Positions 1 through 11,639 are shown, counted from the stretch's first letter. The stretch is DNA of 64,000 bases from Taudactylus pleione (GCA_031769625.1 JAUIMM010000702.1:1671001-1735000), one strand, 5' to 3'. The notes: generated by a model not told the origin, from the letters alone. Program-made: numbers and translations.

Positions 1-453
1 TCTGTCAATAGGATATTGTTCCAGAACTGTAATGGCTTTTTAGATGTTGTTTGGCAAACTCTAATCTGGTCTTCCTGTTTTTGTGGCTCACTAATGGTTT
101 GCATCTTGTGGTGAACCCTCTATATTCACTCTTGTGAAGTCTTCTCTTGATTGTTGACTTTGACACATATACATCTACCTCCTGGAGAGTGTTCTTGATT
201 TGGTCAACTGTTGTGAAGGGGTTTTTCTTCACTAGGGAAATAATTCTTTTGTCATCCACCACAGTTGTTTTCCGTGGTCTTCCGGGTCTTTTGGTGTTGC
301 TGAGCTCTCCAGTGCATTCTTTCTTTTTAAGAATGTTCCAAACAGTTGATTTGGCCACACCTAATGTTTTACTATCTCTCTGATGGGTTTGTTTTGATTT
401 TTCAGCCTAATGATGGCTTGCTTCACTGATAGTGACAGCTCTTTGGATCTCAT
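1..453 (-). pseudogene. Tc1-like transposase, N-terminal DNA-binding part, frameshifted
   Basis: Encodes the N-terminal bipartite DNA-binding region of a Tc1-family transposase, which in intact copies binds the terminal repeats and cuts and pastes the element in the nucleus. The expected start codon is at 453-451 and begins with MRSKELSLS. After 30 codons a TAG at 363-361 ends the frame. The family sequence resumes in another frame from about 358 with VAKSTVWNILKK-like residues, so about one base is missing near 361-380. The second frame carries the hallmark GRPRK linker between the two helix-turn-helix halves, then a second HTH ending in KTRLEFAKQH. The DDE catalytic domain would lie left of position 1. 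The frameshift makes it non-functional as read. Confidence 0.85.
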
Positions 454-812
454 ATTGAGAGGTGACAGCAACTGATTCCAAATGCAAATGTCACACCTAG
501 AATCAACTCCAGACCTTTTACCAGCTTAATTGATAATGAAATAACGAGGGAATAGCCCACACCTGTCCAAGAAATAGCTTTTGAGTTGATAGTCCCATTA
601 CTTTTGGCCCCTTAAAAAGTGGGAGGCACATATTGAAACTGTTGTAATTCCTACACCGTTCACCCGATTTGGATGTAATTACCCTCAAATTAAATCTGAA
701 AGTCTGCAGTTAAAGCGCATCTTGTTTGTTTCATTTCAAAACCATTGTGGTGGTGAATAGAGGCCAAAATCTGAAAATTCTGTCAATGTCCCAATATTTA
801 TGGATCTGACTG
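1..812 (-). mobile_element. Tc1/mariner-type DNA transposon, cut by the window start
   Basis: The right part of a Tc1-like element in minus orientation. Its outer terminal inverted repeat ends at 812 (minus-strand start CAGTCAGATCCATAAATATT), followed by a TA at 813-814 that fits the TA target duplication of this superfamily. About 360 bp of terminal repeat and spacer precede a broken transposase frame at 453. The catalytic half and the other terminus lie outside the window, so the second TA cannot be checked. Confidence 0.88.
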
Positions 813-814
813 TA

Positions 815-1016
815 TGTCTACTATTATTTTTTACAGTGGGACTACAGGTGCCAGATTGCTTGCCCTTTGGCACTTGTGGAACTGGAAGTGCTGGCAGGCA
901 TCTGGCACCTGTACCCCCAGTATAAAAAAAAATTGTGAAAAAACGACAGGACACACACTCCATAGGTTTTATAAGTTTAATACACACCTAACACACTCAC
1001 ACATACTTACCTGCTG
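815..1016. repeat. Interspersed repeat fragment, relative at 11,640-11,800
   Basis: Begins right at the Tc1 boundary with a run ending TTTACAG, followed by internal words such as GGTGCCAG and GGCACTTGTGGAA. A diverged relative at 11,640-11,800 keeps the same order (TTTACAG, CGTGCCAG, GGAACTTGTGGAA). CAGGTGCCAG near 846 faces CTGGCACCTG near 901, an inverted pair that suggests a MITE-like element. Family not identified. Confidence 0.45.
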
Positions 1017-1299
1017 CCAAATTGTTCAGTCCCCTTGTCCAAGTAGAAATCTGTGTTTAATAGGATAGCAGTCATCTTCTCTACTGTAAATTGGCTTCTC
1101 CACTCCAAATGCGTTACTGCTTTTTATCTAAATTAATTTTGGAATAGGAGAAGTCCACACATTGTTAAAGGCAAACTATTTCAGCCCAAAATTTAGGGGG
1201 TATTGGTTTACTAAACTTCTCCTATGCCGCAGTCTTTTGATACATCTCGGATTGGTGCCTTGGTTTGGCCCACTTTACTAACTGTCATTTAGGATAACT

Positions 1300-1800
1300 G
1301 TTATTCTATATGTATTTCCTGGCAGCCCTTATACACATACCTCTGAAAGATACTGTATACCCAGAGGATTCTTGGACAACATTTCAGGACACTTATAAGG
1401 CATGGTCAGCTACTCATAGACATCTAAAAACTGATACTCATTTTACTAATACCTCCTATTGTGGGGGAACAGCAATTTCCCTCTGTCTTTCACAAATTAT
1501 ATCTGTAACACTTGGAGAGGTTAGTGGATCTCAGCTACAAGAGATATTTTTGATCCTGTTGCTACATTAAATAGTTTTCAAAATTATAGATTCCCAATTC
1601 ACATTTTTCTACCTTCAGTCCAGACATTATGCCTTATATAAGTTGTCCTCTAAAACTGCCATTCCCGCCTCACAAACGAGTCTCCCTCTTCTCATTACCC
1701 ACTCTAATAAATTTTATATTCAATTTTTACATAATGATATCTATCCTGTGAAGACTAAAGCTTTAAAATGTGGGATGTGTGGCAATAGAACTTCTCAAAT
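1300..1800 (+). pseudogene. L1/Tx1-like LINE ORF2 C-terminal relic
   Basis: Degraded remnant of the C-terminal part of an L1/Tx1-type LINE ORF2, the reverse transcriptase-endonuclease that copies the element into target DNA. The support is a stretch near 1,596-1,640 reading FTFFYLQSRHYALYKLS, matching the F-F-x-Y-L-Q-x-R-H signature found after the RT domain in L1/Tx1 proteins. It follows NSFQNYRFPI in a shifted frame. Further on is KCGMCGNRT, possibly part of the cysteine-rich tail. Upstream, 1,310-1,570 is open for 86 codons with no clear motif. At least one frameshift and several stops break it. Strand and clade are likely; boundaries are not. Confidence 0.42.
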
Positions 1801-2302
1801 TTAGACACATCAGAACAGGTTCTTACCTCTCTGAAACAGACTGTGAAATCTGTGGGATCCACTAATTCAAATAAAATTTCTCAATGGGGCTCATGTTTCC
1901 CAGTCCAAAGGTGCCACATGGTTCTGGGGGTTTCTGGCTGGGGTCTAAAGTGCAGAGTAACATTTGCCACATTTGCAACATATTTTGTTTTGTCCTAAGC
2001 TTCTATGGCTTCGCTTTTAGATATGTGATTTTAGTAACCAAATATATAAATCCTCAGTGTAGCATGTTGCAGAAGCATAAATACTCGCTCATTTTGGAAT
2101 GTGGTGGAAATCCCTCACCTACCCCTGTTCCTTACTGGCATTTATTGTTACACTTGCCATAAGGTGAATCCAAGGCCCCTTCCACATTGGGAATGGTAAA
2201 ATCTGATCTTCTCGGCAATTTATATTTTGTTAGATACACTGCACTCGTGAACATAGAGAAGGGGGTTACATGCTTACACATTAAATGGCAGTGGTACATA
2301 TA

Positions 2303-2903
2303 GGACCTCATTCAGAGTCAGTCGTTGCGGCCGCACGGTCGTACGCCACCAATGTTCACTAAACTGCGCATGTGTAAAATCCACAATGCGCGTGCACAAA
2401 CCAGCTATTACGATCAGAAATTGCTCTCTCCTTGAACACGGCCAGGTCGTTAGTTTGAGTGACAGGATGAGGCGTTTGTGGGTGGTAACAGGGGAAGGTG
2501 CTTGTGAACGGGGGAGTGGAGATCCGAACGCAGGCGTGCCTGACTATGCAAATGGCGTTTTATGGGAGTGCATAATTAACTAAGTAGTGTCATGGCACAT
2601 GTGACATGGGAGGTTTTTACACTGACTTGATCGTAGTGCTTAAGAGAGGGTATGGTCAACCTTAAGCTCTACGACCAGCTCCGATGGTTCCCGAGGGTCT
2701 CGATTAATCCTTATATGCCCGGAGATGACGTGTAATGCAAACGAGAAGGGGGCGTATTTTTAGTCTTACGGCCGCATCCTCCCCTCGCTCGTCCAGCTAA
2801 CGATCCCATCTTAACGATGCAACTTGCGAGCGCTTCATTTGCATATCCGGACCCTTTTACTTTACAACCGAGTGGCTGCAACGACTGACTCTGAATGAGG
2901 TCC
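2303..2903. mobile_element. Family-1 MITE, copy A (Harbinger-like, 3-bp TSD ATA)
   Basis: A 601-bp element with about 25-bp terminal inverted repeats: GGACCTCATTCAGAGTCAGT at the left and its complement at the right. ATA flanks both sides (2300-2302 and 2904-2906). The interior near 2,450-2,580 (GTGACAGG, GCGTTTGTGGGTGGTAACAG, GGCGTTTTATGG) is shared with the copies at 30,139, 35,393, 39,565 and 5,580. No transposase; non-autonomous. Confidence 0.85.
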
Positions 2904-2977
2904 ATAGTACCTAGATTATCTACCTTCCAACTCCCAAACAGAAATAATGAAGACTTTTTACTCCACTGAATGATTAT

Positions 2978-3306
2978 ACTTTCCGTATATAGGGGATGAG
3001 GGACTATGTGCCATATCACCCTACATGATGACAGCTGCAACCGAGTGGGCAAAAATATTTGAATGCATGGAAATCCAACTTTCAAGATATGTGGCCCACT
3101 AGTAGCTATTGTGTGGTGTGATCACCAGGCAATATTACCCTGCCCTACGGAAAACAGATGTTTTCCGTATATGGGTGGGAGGTCACATGTGTCCTGTCAA
3201 GCCCATAATTACACCTAAAAATGTGGGGTCACCCACATATGAAAGAGGGGAATCCTCTCTTTCAAATTATGTGCCCCCCTTAGCAACTATTGCCTGGTGA
3301 TCAACT
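2978..3306. repeat. Diverged tandem duplication, about 170-bp unit
   Basis: Two imperfect direct copies, about 2,978-3,127 and 3,153-3,306. Shared landmarks are TTTCCGTATAT at the start, then TTTCAA..TATGTG..CC and TAGCAACTATTG/TAGTAGCTATTG near the end. The unit boundary GATCACCAGGCAATA (3120-3134) is inverted at 3288-3302, so the second unit can also form a stem. Confidence 0.5.
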
Positions 3307-4025
3307 GTGATCCCTTCAATGGATGAAGGACTAGCAGGCATGCCATTTATGGTCTTTTTCAAATAATCCTATATAGGTAATATATTAACACAACATATAT
3401 GTTGTTCTTTGTAATGATGGGGTGCACATGTTGTTGAGTAGAAAATATATGCTGCATTCTGAAATCAGTCAGTCCTTGTTTTGGAAAACTAACTTCAAAA
3501 TATTTTAGAAACATATCTTCATGAATAAAGGTCCAAGTATCATAATTATATAAAATTGTAATCCCAAATTACAGTATCATGGGTTAGGTAATCAATCATT
3601 AGAATGTTTAATCCCTAAGAGAAAATATGCATTATTTGAGTTTCATAATATGTATCTTCAGATTGCACTCACGCCTGATTTTTTAAAAATAATATAACCT
3701 CAGAAGTTCCTCTTCCACATTGCCCAGAGAACTCAACCTCCTCCTCAAAAGGCAACCCACTCTTCATTGTAATGTTATGAGAAACAGCACACAGAGTAAT
3801 AATTCCCATACAACACCATGTACACACATGAGGGCACCTCCACACTAGTAAATGCAATGAAAACAAGCTTTTAAAAACCCAAACTTTGTTCAGTGATGGA
3901 CCTAGTGGTGCTATGTGCGGAATTGTATACGGTTTGTTGGTGTGTGTCTAGATTTAATATACAGGAGTGATGAGCCAAGATCAGAAAGGGTAGGTGCTGT
4001 CTCCTACAAGTAGAAAAAAAAATAG
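3307..4025. other. AT-rich stretch, nothing recognised
   Basis: No gene, transposon terminus or long repeat was seen. The longest frame, 65 codons on the minus strand near 3,669-3,866, has no recognisable feature. Confidence 0.5.
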
Positions 4026-4028
4026 TAT

Positions 4029-4257
4029 GGGGAATATTTACTAAATTTACAAAATTAAAAATCGATCAACATCGATGTTGTGTTTCTGGGGCTAAATTCT
4101 GGGGCTAAATCACACATTTACTAACAATTTTTGATTTGTTTTTTAAGTATTAGTAAATGTGTGATTTAGCCTAGGAACACAAAATCAAAGTTAGTCGATT
4201 TTTATCGACTTCAAATCGATCAAATCAATTAAAATTGACCTTTAGTAAATAAACCCC
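4029..4257. mobile_element. Family-2 hairpin MITE (TSD TAT)
   Basis: Starts GGGGAATATTTACTAAATTT and ends with the matching GTAAATAAACCCC, flanked by TAT at 4026-4028 and 4258-4260. The whole element folds on itself through TTAGTAAATGTGTGATTTAG around the middle and ATCGAT-rich inner arms. It shares the terminal signature GGGG..TTTACTAA and a 3-bp duplication with copies at 14,864, 34,907, 36,664 and 39,001. Confidence 0.8.
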
Positions 4258-4411
4258 TATGTGTGCAGTTGAATGGTAGGCTACTACAAATACTTTTACA
4301 TATCATAATTATGTAGCTCTAGAGAGAGACACAATTATCTAAAATGTATTTTAAAAGGAACATGATTTTAAAAAGTCTAGCTGCATTTTGATAATGAGCT
4401 TAAAATACATT

Positions 4412-4901
4412 GGGCCTGATTCAGACCCGCTCGCGAGTGCCCAGCACTCGCAAGCAGGTTGATGGTCCCCCACTGCGCATGCGTGAGCCCCAGCGAGCAA
4501 CGGCAGCTCCGTCGCTCCTGGGCTCACTCCAAGATGGGGCGGCTGTCGATATTTATTGACAGCTTGCCCCATTTTGTAGGCGGGTCGGGTGGGTGGCTTG
4601 CCAAACGGAGGCATTCCCGAAGAAACGCCAGCCATTTGGGGAGCGGCCCCACTGACATCACCAGTGATGTCAGTGGTGAGCTTCCGGCTCTATTAGACCA
4701 CAAGGGTCTACCACAAGGGTCTCGTCGCAAGCCCCGATGGTCGCGATGGTCAGGACCATCGCGACCATCACCTGGCCGCTCGCTAAAGCTGTGGGTGGTC
4801 ACCCACAGCTCAGCGAGTGGCCAGAAGGCCGGCTCAAAAAAAAAAAACGCCCTGATTCAGAGCGAGCGCTCTGAAAGAGCGTCCGACTTTGAATCAGGGC
4901 C
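4412..4901. mobile_element. Family-1 MITE, copy B (TSD ATT)
   Basis: A 490-bp GC-rich element. Left end GGGCCTGATTCAGACCCGCT, right end GAATCAGGGCC, flanked by ATT at 4409-4411 and 4902-4904. The interior is a row of short palindromes: a near-perfect one around TGACATCACCAGTGATGTCA (about 4,650-4,676), a GATGGTCGCGATGGTC stem, a TGTGGGTGGTCACCCACA stem and an AGCGCTCTGAAAGAGCG stem. Same module order as copies at 6,943, 22,897, 28,359 and 52,035. The 160-codon plus frame here is a by-product. Confidence 0.88.
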
Positions 4902-4904
4902 ATT

Positions 4905-4974
4905 GACCATTATGGCAACCAAAGTGCTTTGTACCAATTAATACTTACAGTGCCAATATCATATTCACAATTTT
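4905..4974. other. Spacer between MITE copy B and the Harbinger relic
   Basis: Short AT-rich spacer. No match to a transposase tail could be recognised. Confidence 0.4.
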
Positions 4975-5525
4975 TTTTATAAATAAACATTATTACCTAA
5001 TAGCCACACATCTTCACCATCCTCTGTAATAATTTCTATAGTATGAATGATTGCCTAATAATGAAGGGATCATGGGAACTCATTGGAAATGCAGCAATGC
5101 TACAAATAAGGAAATATGTATCACATTTATCCTGCACATAATTTCCATTTCTGACCTGTGCTACTACCATCCACCCCCACTGTGACACATGGAAATAAAG
5201 CAATGTTATGAAGATGCTGTTTTATCTGCAAAAGAGATTCCTCATAAGTTAGGATAAACTGGCTGATATATGATAAGAATACCTATAGTACTTGTTTGAG
5301 TACCTGACTGACAGCATTCTGGGACATTCCTGTCGTCACAGCTACTGTGGTCTGGAATGATTCAGGAGCATATAAAATTAACACAGCCACCAATTTAGTT
5401 ATTAGTGGTATGGCTGTATGGAAGCAAGCAAAGGTTTTAGGAATGCCTGTACAATCTGCAGTGTATCCATGGTGACATAAGGTTGCAGCTGAAAGTGATG
5501 TATCACTTCTGTGTCTGGCACGCAC
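4975..5525 (-). pseudogene. Harbinger (HARBI1-like) transposase relic
   Basis: Broken minus-strand remnant of a PIF/Harbinger DDE transposase. From about 5,420 to 5,286 it reads KLVAVLILYAPESFQTTVAV then TGMSQNAVSQVLKQVL, which matches the HTH segment of Harbinger transposases. After a TAG at 5,283 the same frame continues with FPCVTVGVDGSS, corresponding to the first catalytic Asp motif (usually IDGTH in this family). Farther on are SHDPFI, matching the STHDS-type second-Asp motif, and EDVWLLGNNVY, matching GWLLGDSGY, in different frames. Several stops and frame changes disable it. It lies between two family-1 MITEs with 3-bp duplications, the size this superfamily makes, so it may be related to their source; that link is inference. 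Confidence 0.72.
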
Positions 5526-5579
5526 GTGACCTCAACAAATGCTACCTGGATCGCAGTTGTTGCCACTGGTGATAACAAT

Positions 5580-6106
5580 GCACCTGAATTAGATGTGGGC
5601 GCAATGCTGATATTTACGCAAATTCAGTGATTGTAAGCCATTGTGCATTCATGTAAGTCGCACTGCGCACGAGCAGCGATTGGATTGCAATTATGCTCAC
5701 ACAAATGATTCACTTGCAGAGTGAATGACGGGTAGTTAGTGGTTGGGGGAGGTAACGGGGGTTAGAAAAAAATTGCAGGATCTGTGTCGGACCATTTAAA
5801 TATTGTTTTCTGGGCGCCCATAAATTAGCCACTGCGTACTTTCTTGTAGCAGGAGAGCCCTCTGCGTGCCTGGAGACGCGCTATGTCTGTGACAGCTTAG
5901 ACTTACCCAGAAGACTGATGGTCGCCTGATCTGTATTCCATGTTTCTGATGTTTCTGGTTTAGTGCGTGAGCAGATAATATGAGATGCTTTTAGTGGGCG
6001 TCTGTAAGCACTGGATAGCGAGTGGCTTATTGGCATATTTTCACAATTGCGAATCTGTAAGAGATCGCAGTTGCGATGGCATTTACGTGCGGATCTGAAT
6101 CAAGCG
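5580..6106. mobile_element. Family-1 MITE, copy J, diverged (TSD AAT)
   Basis: Left end GCACCTGAATTAGATGTG and right end GGATCTGAATCAAGCG are diverged forms of the family terminus. AAT flanks both sides (5577-5579, 6107-6109). The interior around 5,715-5,840 (GGTAACGGGGG and CCATAAATTAGCCACTGCG) matches copy G at 35,393. Divergence suggests an old insertion. Confidence 0.72.
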
Positions 6107-6109
6107 AAT

Positions 6110-6942
6110 GTTGTATTTAATAGGACAGCACAACAGGCCAGTGAGAAGCAATGTGTTATATGTCAGGAAAAAACTAAATAATTGTATTTTTCATAAGAGT
6201 CCTAAACAATAATGCTTACATAAGCTTCATATTACAAAATATTAAAAACAGAACAAACAACATAGTAAGATCATGATAGAGCTGCTGTACATATGCTAGA
6301 TTTGCAAAATAAAACATGCAATAAGTTTTCATGACTATTTATAATCAGATGCAACTATAAACCCGCAAAACAAGGCACAGTTTAATTTCCCAGGGGGCAG
6401 TTCCAAGGTGCAAAAAGTGGACGTACATCATGAAATGCACTAGATGGACTAGTAATCACACTTGCACAATAAGGAAACAGTGGCTGCCTGCATTTTTTAT
6501 AGGTTTCTTAATGTGCCTTAGGCAGGGATGTTTCAATGTGCGACTTTGTGGTTTAAACAGACAAACCTCATTATTTAAATGCAGTTTGCGTAAAATTGCA
6601 TCTGATGTGTGGCAATTTAAGAGATTCAAACCGTATGTATTCTATGGTAAACTACATGTAGATTATAGTAAACTACTAAGCACAATATAGCTCGAAGCAT
6701 TCAGTTTACAGTAAACTGCTGGTATCCAAACAGAACATCATGCAAATGCTGTTAGCGCCAGATGTAGGAGTTCGTAGAATATGTTCTGCACAAATTGCAT
6801 GTCTCGTCAATTGTGTCATACTGCTTAACCCCATAATTTGAGTTTTGAATATCTTAAACATACAAGTGACTGACGTATAAGGGACATCTGCAGATAAATT
6901 CTGCAGATCCGACAGAGAGACTATCAGATCGGTGTGCATTGT
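6110..6942. other. Unique-looking stretch, no gene recognised
   Basis: Only a short perfect inverted repeat CAGTTTAC/GTAAACTG around 6,702-6,718 and repeated GTAAACTAC words near 6,650-6,680 stand out. An 86-codon plus frame at 6,430-6,690 has no recognisable domain. Confidence 0.45.
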
Positions 6943-7394
6943 GGGCCTGATTCAGATGAGCAGGTCGATGTTTGGCCACTGTGCATGCGCACGCCGGAGG
7001 CGGCTCCGACGTGCGCATGCGTGAGACCCGGCTAGCGATGGGCGCCCTGTCGCTCCGGGTCTCGCACCAAAAGGGGGCGAACTTGATTGACAGCTCACTC
7101 CGTTTTGTCGGTGTGGCCGGGGGGTGCCATCACCAGTGATGTCAGTGGGAGAGCTTCCGGCTCTTAGAGCTAGAAGCTCTCTGGGGCTTGCGGCCACGAG
7201 ACCCTACCACAAGGGTCTCATCGCAAGCCCAATGGTCATGATGGTCTTGACCATCGCGACCATCATCCTGGCAGCTCGCAATAGCTGTGGGTGGTTACTC
7301 ACAGCTATGCAAGCGGCCAGGAGGCCGCTCCAAAAAAAAACGCCCTGATTCAGAGCGAGCGCTCTTTCAGAGCGTATGGCTCTGAATCAGGGCC
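6943..7394. mobile_element. Family-1 MITE, copy C (TSD TGT)
   Basis: Left end GGGCCTGATTCAGATGAGCA, right end CTGAATCAGGGCC, flanked by TGT at 6940-6942 and 7395-7397. It carries the same modules as copy B: CACCAGTGATGTCAGTGG, the AGCTTCCGGCTCTTAGAGC stem, the GATGGTC..GACCATC stem and AGCGAGCGCTCTTTCAGAGCG. The left arm near 6,990-7,020 holds a GCATGCGCAC/GTGCGCATGC stem. Confidence 0.87.
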
Positions 7395-7397
7395 TGT

Positions 7398-9476
7398 GCC
7401 CCCATACACACTGAGCAATTTTAGCTCAGTGTGTGCTGTCTTCAGATTTCTTCAATGGGATTGGGAGGACGGGAACAAGATAGCATGTGCAGGCCATCAG
7501 ATCCCGACCTCCTGATCTGACTATTGCAGGAGCGTTAAAAAGCCATTTATTTCTACTGGAACACATTTTTACTATCGCTCCATATAATGTCAATTTTTAA
7601 GGCATCATAGTCAAAATTCATTACATTTGGGCAATCTCACCAATGGGCACATTCCTAAAAAGCAGTCTATTCAGAGGGTTCTTCCATGACCCTTGATGCG
7701 ATGTGTGATCTACCAGTTTAAAACATTTCTTCTTGATATGTAATTTTAACTTTCATAAATTGCACAGCTTGAAAACTGCACAAAATATAAATTTAAATTA
7801 GCGATTTTGTAAAAGCACACTTTTTATATAAGGTCTAAGATAAGAATCTATCATTCTTATTATAAATGTAGAGATCAAAACAAATTAGCAATTTTGATTC
7901 AATGCAAGCACAAAATGGCTAGCTGCAAACACGTAATTGAAATTGCATCAGGCTGTCTCATTTTGAAGAGATTGACAGTTTTGAAATTCCCAGTTGGAAA
8001 TCTATCTCTGACTAATTCCATCCTTGTGCTTAACTAGCCCTGTAATCCTTTTCTAATAAGCAAAAATTCTCAGGCCACTAAACATATTAATTCATGGACA
8101 CCATACGTATTTCTCTGAGTTATGTTCATATTGCAATGGCTTTTTAAGTCTCTCTGGTTTTGATTACATTTCCTTTATATTCCTACAGACAAACTGTTGT
8201 GGTTAAGGATTTTTAACGCTCAGTTTACTTTTTATGTTATACATTTATATGTTTTTTTTTAGATAGGTTTAATTTGTATATGCTCATGTTTATAAGTTAA
8301 ACTATTACATGCTTCATATATATCTAAAATATACAAAATAATAGGCAATCAAGTTTACAAAATAAAAATAATGGATTAAAACATCCAATTTAAGATGTTA
8401 ATTATTTGAGGAAATGGTAGAATATTAAGGATATAAATCATAATTAAAGTGTGGGCTCCTAATTATAATGAATGCCATGTACAGGATAAAAGTGCTCTAG
8501 AAGCTGTTTATTTAGTTTAAAAATATGACGATGAATAAAGTGTTTTCCTCTCTACAGGTTATATATATTTAAATGATAAATATAAACTTTTAAAATATTT
8601 ATGACCATAGCCACTTTTATAACCATATGCAAATTGTCACCATACAAAGGTCCAAATGCTCACATTCTAATTAAATAAGTATTTATCTTTGAGTGTTAAG
8701 ATGTAAAACCCTTACACACACAACACTTACAATACATTTAGTTACATTCATTTTCAAATTAAGTGCACCCATCCATATAACCATTCTAATGCATGTTCCA
8801 CTAAACTTTCTACAAACATACTATATATAATCAAAGTCTTGTTAGGTGTTTGACTAAATGTAATCAATATTATAGATTAACGGAAGCTAAAATCAAGTTA
8901 AAAAATATTCTATGCATCAATGCAAGTTGTATACACATTGAGTTACCCTGCGGCACAACAAGAAGCAGTAAAATCATCAGATATCCCAGCTGGCCGATTT
9001 GTTGACCTAATTTATTGACAGTAAAAATGTTGTGTTCCACGCCAGTGGTTCCATGCAATAATAGGAGTAATAAGGCAAAAGAGAGACTTGTAATAAAATA
9101 CAATGCCTAATAATAAAAACTGCATTATTGTTGTACTATGTATGTATATTATTTTACTACATCAAGTTGTTGCAAAGTAAAATCTGTCCAGTTTTTCTTA
9201 AAAAAATGTAGTGGCTTTTTTTAAGCCCTTTTCATTATGTCAATATAATAAACCAAAATACAACAGTATTTGTGACATTTTGTACAGTTATGGTTTTAAA
9301 CAGGTGTTAGCATTATAAAATCTAGAATCAAACTTATTGGGGTATAAAAAAAATGGAAAGAAAGGGAAGGTGTAATCCATGAAGTCTGATGGTACAGTAT
9401 ATGGGAGACGGAAAGAGTTGTTTAAGCTTCATCTGGTACCTGTTAGATGCCAAGAACCTGTTCTCAAATTAAGGGC
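7398..9476. other. AT-rich stretch, no gene recognised
   Basis: About 2 kb without transposon termini. 7,900-8,200 is less AT-rich and non-repetitive. A 77-codon minus frame at 8,870-9,103 starts with a hydrophobic run (FALLLLLLHGTTG) that resembles a signal peptide, but nothing around it supports a gene. Confidence 0.4.
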
Positions 9477-9615
9477 TATGGTGTATATTTATCAAAACTT
9501 TAAAAAAAAAGATATATAGAGGAATTATTATAGCAACAAATCAGATTATAGCTATCATTTAACTAATGCATTTCATAAAATGTTAGCTATAATCAGTTTT
9601 GATAAATCTATCCCT
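9477..9615. mobile_element. Family-2-like hairpin MITE, diverged
   Basis: Arms TATTTATCAAAACTTT at the left and TTTTGATAAATCTATCCC at the right, with an inner pair AATCAGATTATAGCTATCATTT and TGTTAGCTATAATCAG. The ATTTATCAAA/TTTGATAAAT tips resemble the hairpin MITEs at 20,299 and 59,530. No clean target duplication. Confidence 0.5.
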
Positions 9616-9866
9616 ATAAGAGGAGGATAGTCTGCGGCAGGAATAGTGGAAGATGCAGTGTAATTTTGCTCCTGTTTGAACAGCCAGTGATTTATCTAAA
9701 TGATAGCCCAGTAATTTATCTGATTGGTAGCCCACATACCCCATGTTTTACCAAAGGAAGAACATTGTATTATCCATTCTGTATTCCATGAGCAGGTAAT
9801 TAGCACCTGTAATTTGAGGGGATGTTGGTTATTTCAGGAGGTCATAATTTGTCAGTTAGATGCATT

Positions 9867-9928
9867 CTGGATGTGTTGGCTTTATTTACTGTATGTACTG
9901 GATGTGTTGGCTTTATTTACTGTTCATA
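9867..9928. repeat. 31-bp direct duplication, two copies
   Basis: CTGGATGTGTTGGCTTTATT followed by TACTGT occurs at 9867 and again at 9898, giving two 31-bp units that differ only at their last bases. A small local tandem duplication. Confidence 0.85.
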
Positions 9929-10768
9929 GCCCACTTATGGGTTAGGTAGAGGTAAAAAAAAAATAATGTACTTCATATGTGATTTCATGTGGTTAGCTCT
10001 TTAACGACTGACAATAAGGTGTACACTTTGGGAGTTTCTCATCTTCTATGCATAGAGGTGCCTATCTGGGAGTATTGCGTTCAGCAATCTGCGATTGTTG
10101 GGAACATCTTACTAGAACTAGAAATAGAAGTAAAGTAATTAAATGCATTTTCTTTTATCCTAACATATATTCCATTGCTCTTTTGCATTTTTCTGACTAA
10201 TCCAGTGCTTTCCCCTATCATTTTTTTTTTTAATTGTGTTTATGGGGCTTATGGGGCAGAAAGGAAATTATAAACTGAAGAGAAAAAAGCTTTCAGAAGA
10301 TGCATTTCTATAACATAGGGTTTCACTAGTACTCAAGCTCCTGTTTGGTGAGGGGGGGTGCAGAAATGTCTCATTTGTTAGTATTCTTGTTATTTGGAAT
10401 TGGGGAGGCTAACCCTGATCTGAAGATGTATGATTATTGTAAAATTATCCCCGCTTACAAGGTTTTAAAGAAAATAAATTTGACGTAGCCCCTAATTCAT
10501 TACTCAGAGCCTTGATAGGGTGCACCAGGAAAATTATGGTTTATGCCATAAGGCTATAAGCGGCAAAGAATGGGGAGCATACTGTATTGTTTAATACTTA
10601 AAGTAAGAAGGTAATAGTGGGGAGAGCTTTTGCTGCTTGTGGTCTGCTGTGCTTAGGCAGCCAGAATAATGGGGAGATGCACAAGTTTAAGGATTCTACA
10701 CATGGAGGGGCATACCAGGGTATACTTTGTGTGAGGCATAATAGGATTTTTTTTAAAACTGAGCACTC
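9929..10768. other. No gene or element recognised
   Basis: AT-rich sequence with short homopolymer runs near 10,205 and 10,750. Nothing further supported. Confidence 0.4.
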
Positions 10769-10771
10769 TTA

Positions 10772-11054
10772 AGTTGCATACACCATACGATGATGCGATC
10801 CATCGACAGATCATAGCGATGTAAACACGCGCCGTACACACTGCACAATCCAGTGTATGATGGTGCAATGTATGCTGCATGTGACTGCATGACGTAGTTC
10901 ATTGCATCGTCCCATCTGTCATACAGAACAGCAGATGGGACGATGCGGTCAATGACGGATCGGCCATATACACTATGCGATGTGTACGATATATCATTCC
11001 GATTCATATCGGGACAATATATCATGTGATATATCGTATCGTGTGTACCCAGGT
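10772..11054. mobile_element. Family-3 MITE (TSD TTA)
   Basis: Left AGTTGCATACACCATACGAT pairs with right ATCGTATCGTGTGTACCC. TTA flanks both sides (10769-10771, 11055-11057), the preferred PIF/Harbinger target. The interior alternates CGATG/CATCG words. Related copies: 20,716, 27,738 and 29,170. Confidence 0.75.
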
Positions 11055-11057
11055 TTA

Positions 11058-11639
11058 AGCTGAATACACACATGTCCAATCCTCAGAAGATCAAATTTCC
11101 AGATCAGACTACTGCAAATCTGGTCACAGATCCTACAACCAATCTATGTTTACACTTTTTCAGCAGACCAATAATCTGCAATTTTTGAAACAACCTGTGT
11201 AAGGATTGTGTCACTGTATACCCCTTAGCAACAGCTCCCCCAGCACCCATGGCAGTTACAGTATGTCCCTGCTTCCTGATGTTATTTGAGATTAACTGGT
11301 AATTCTTAAAAAAAAATGCATGGGGTAACCCCCACCCACCAAACAATAACCACACCTGGACCTCTGAGCTAGGTCTGGTATTTGAAAATTGGGGGGGGGG
11401 GGAAATGGTGTGGTGTTCACACCCTGTTTTGCAATAACCAGCACAATGCTGAACCAGCCAGGGGCTAATGTTATAGCAGGGAGACACACAGTGTAAGAAT
11501 CCCCCTGCCATCACATTAACCAGTCCCAAACTGATCAACTAAGGTCTGGCATTCTTCAGAAAGTAGGGTTCCCAAAAATAAAATGGGGTCCAACCTCCAA
11601 ATGAACTTTCCTGACTCCCCTGGTGGCAGTGGGTGCAGG
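11058..11639. other. Mixed sequence with a G-run; no gene recognised
   Basis: Contains a run of 11 G near 11,390-11,402 and part of a possible second TACACACATGTCC arm at 11,062. A 144-codon minus frame at 11,104-11,538 has no recognisable domain and is treated as chance. Confidence 0.35.

Noticed and set aside
4459..4941. 160-codon plus frame
   Set aside because: It lies almost entirely within family-1 MITE copy B.
11104..11538. 144-codon minus frame
   Set aside because: No recognisable domain, crosses a long G-run, and no exon signals were seen.
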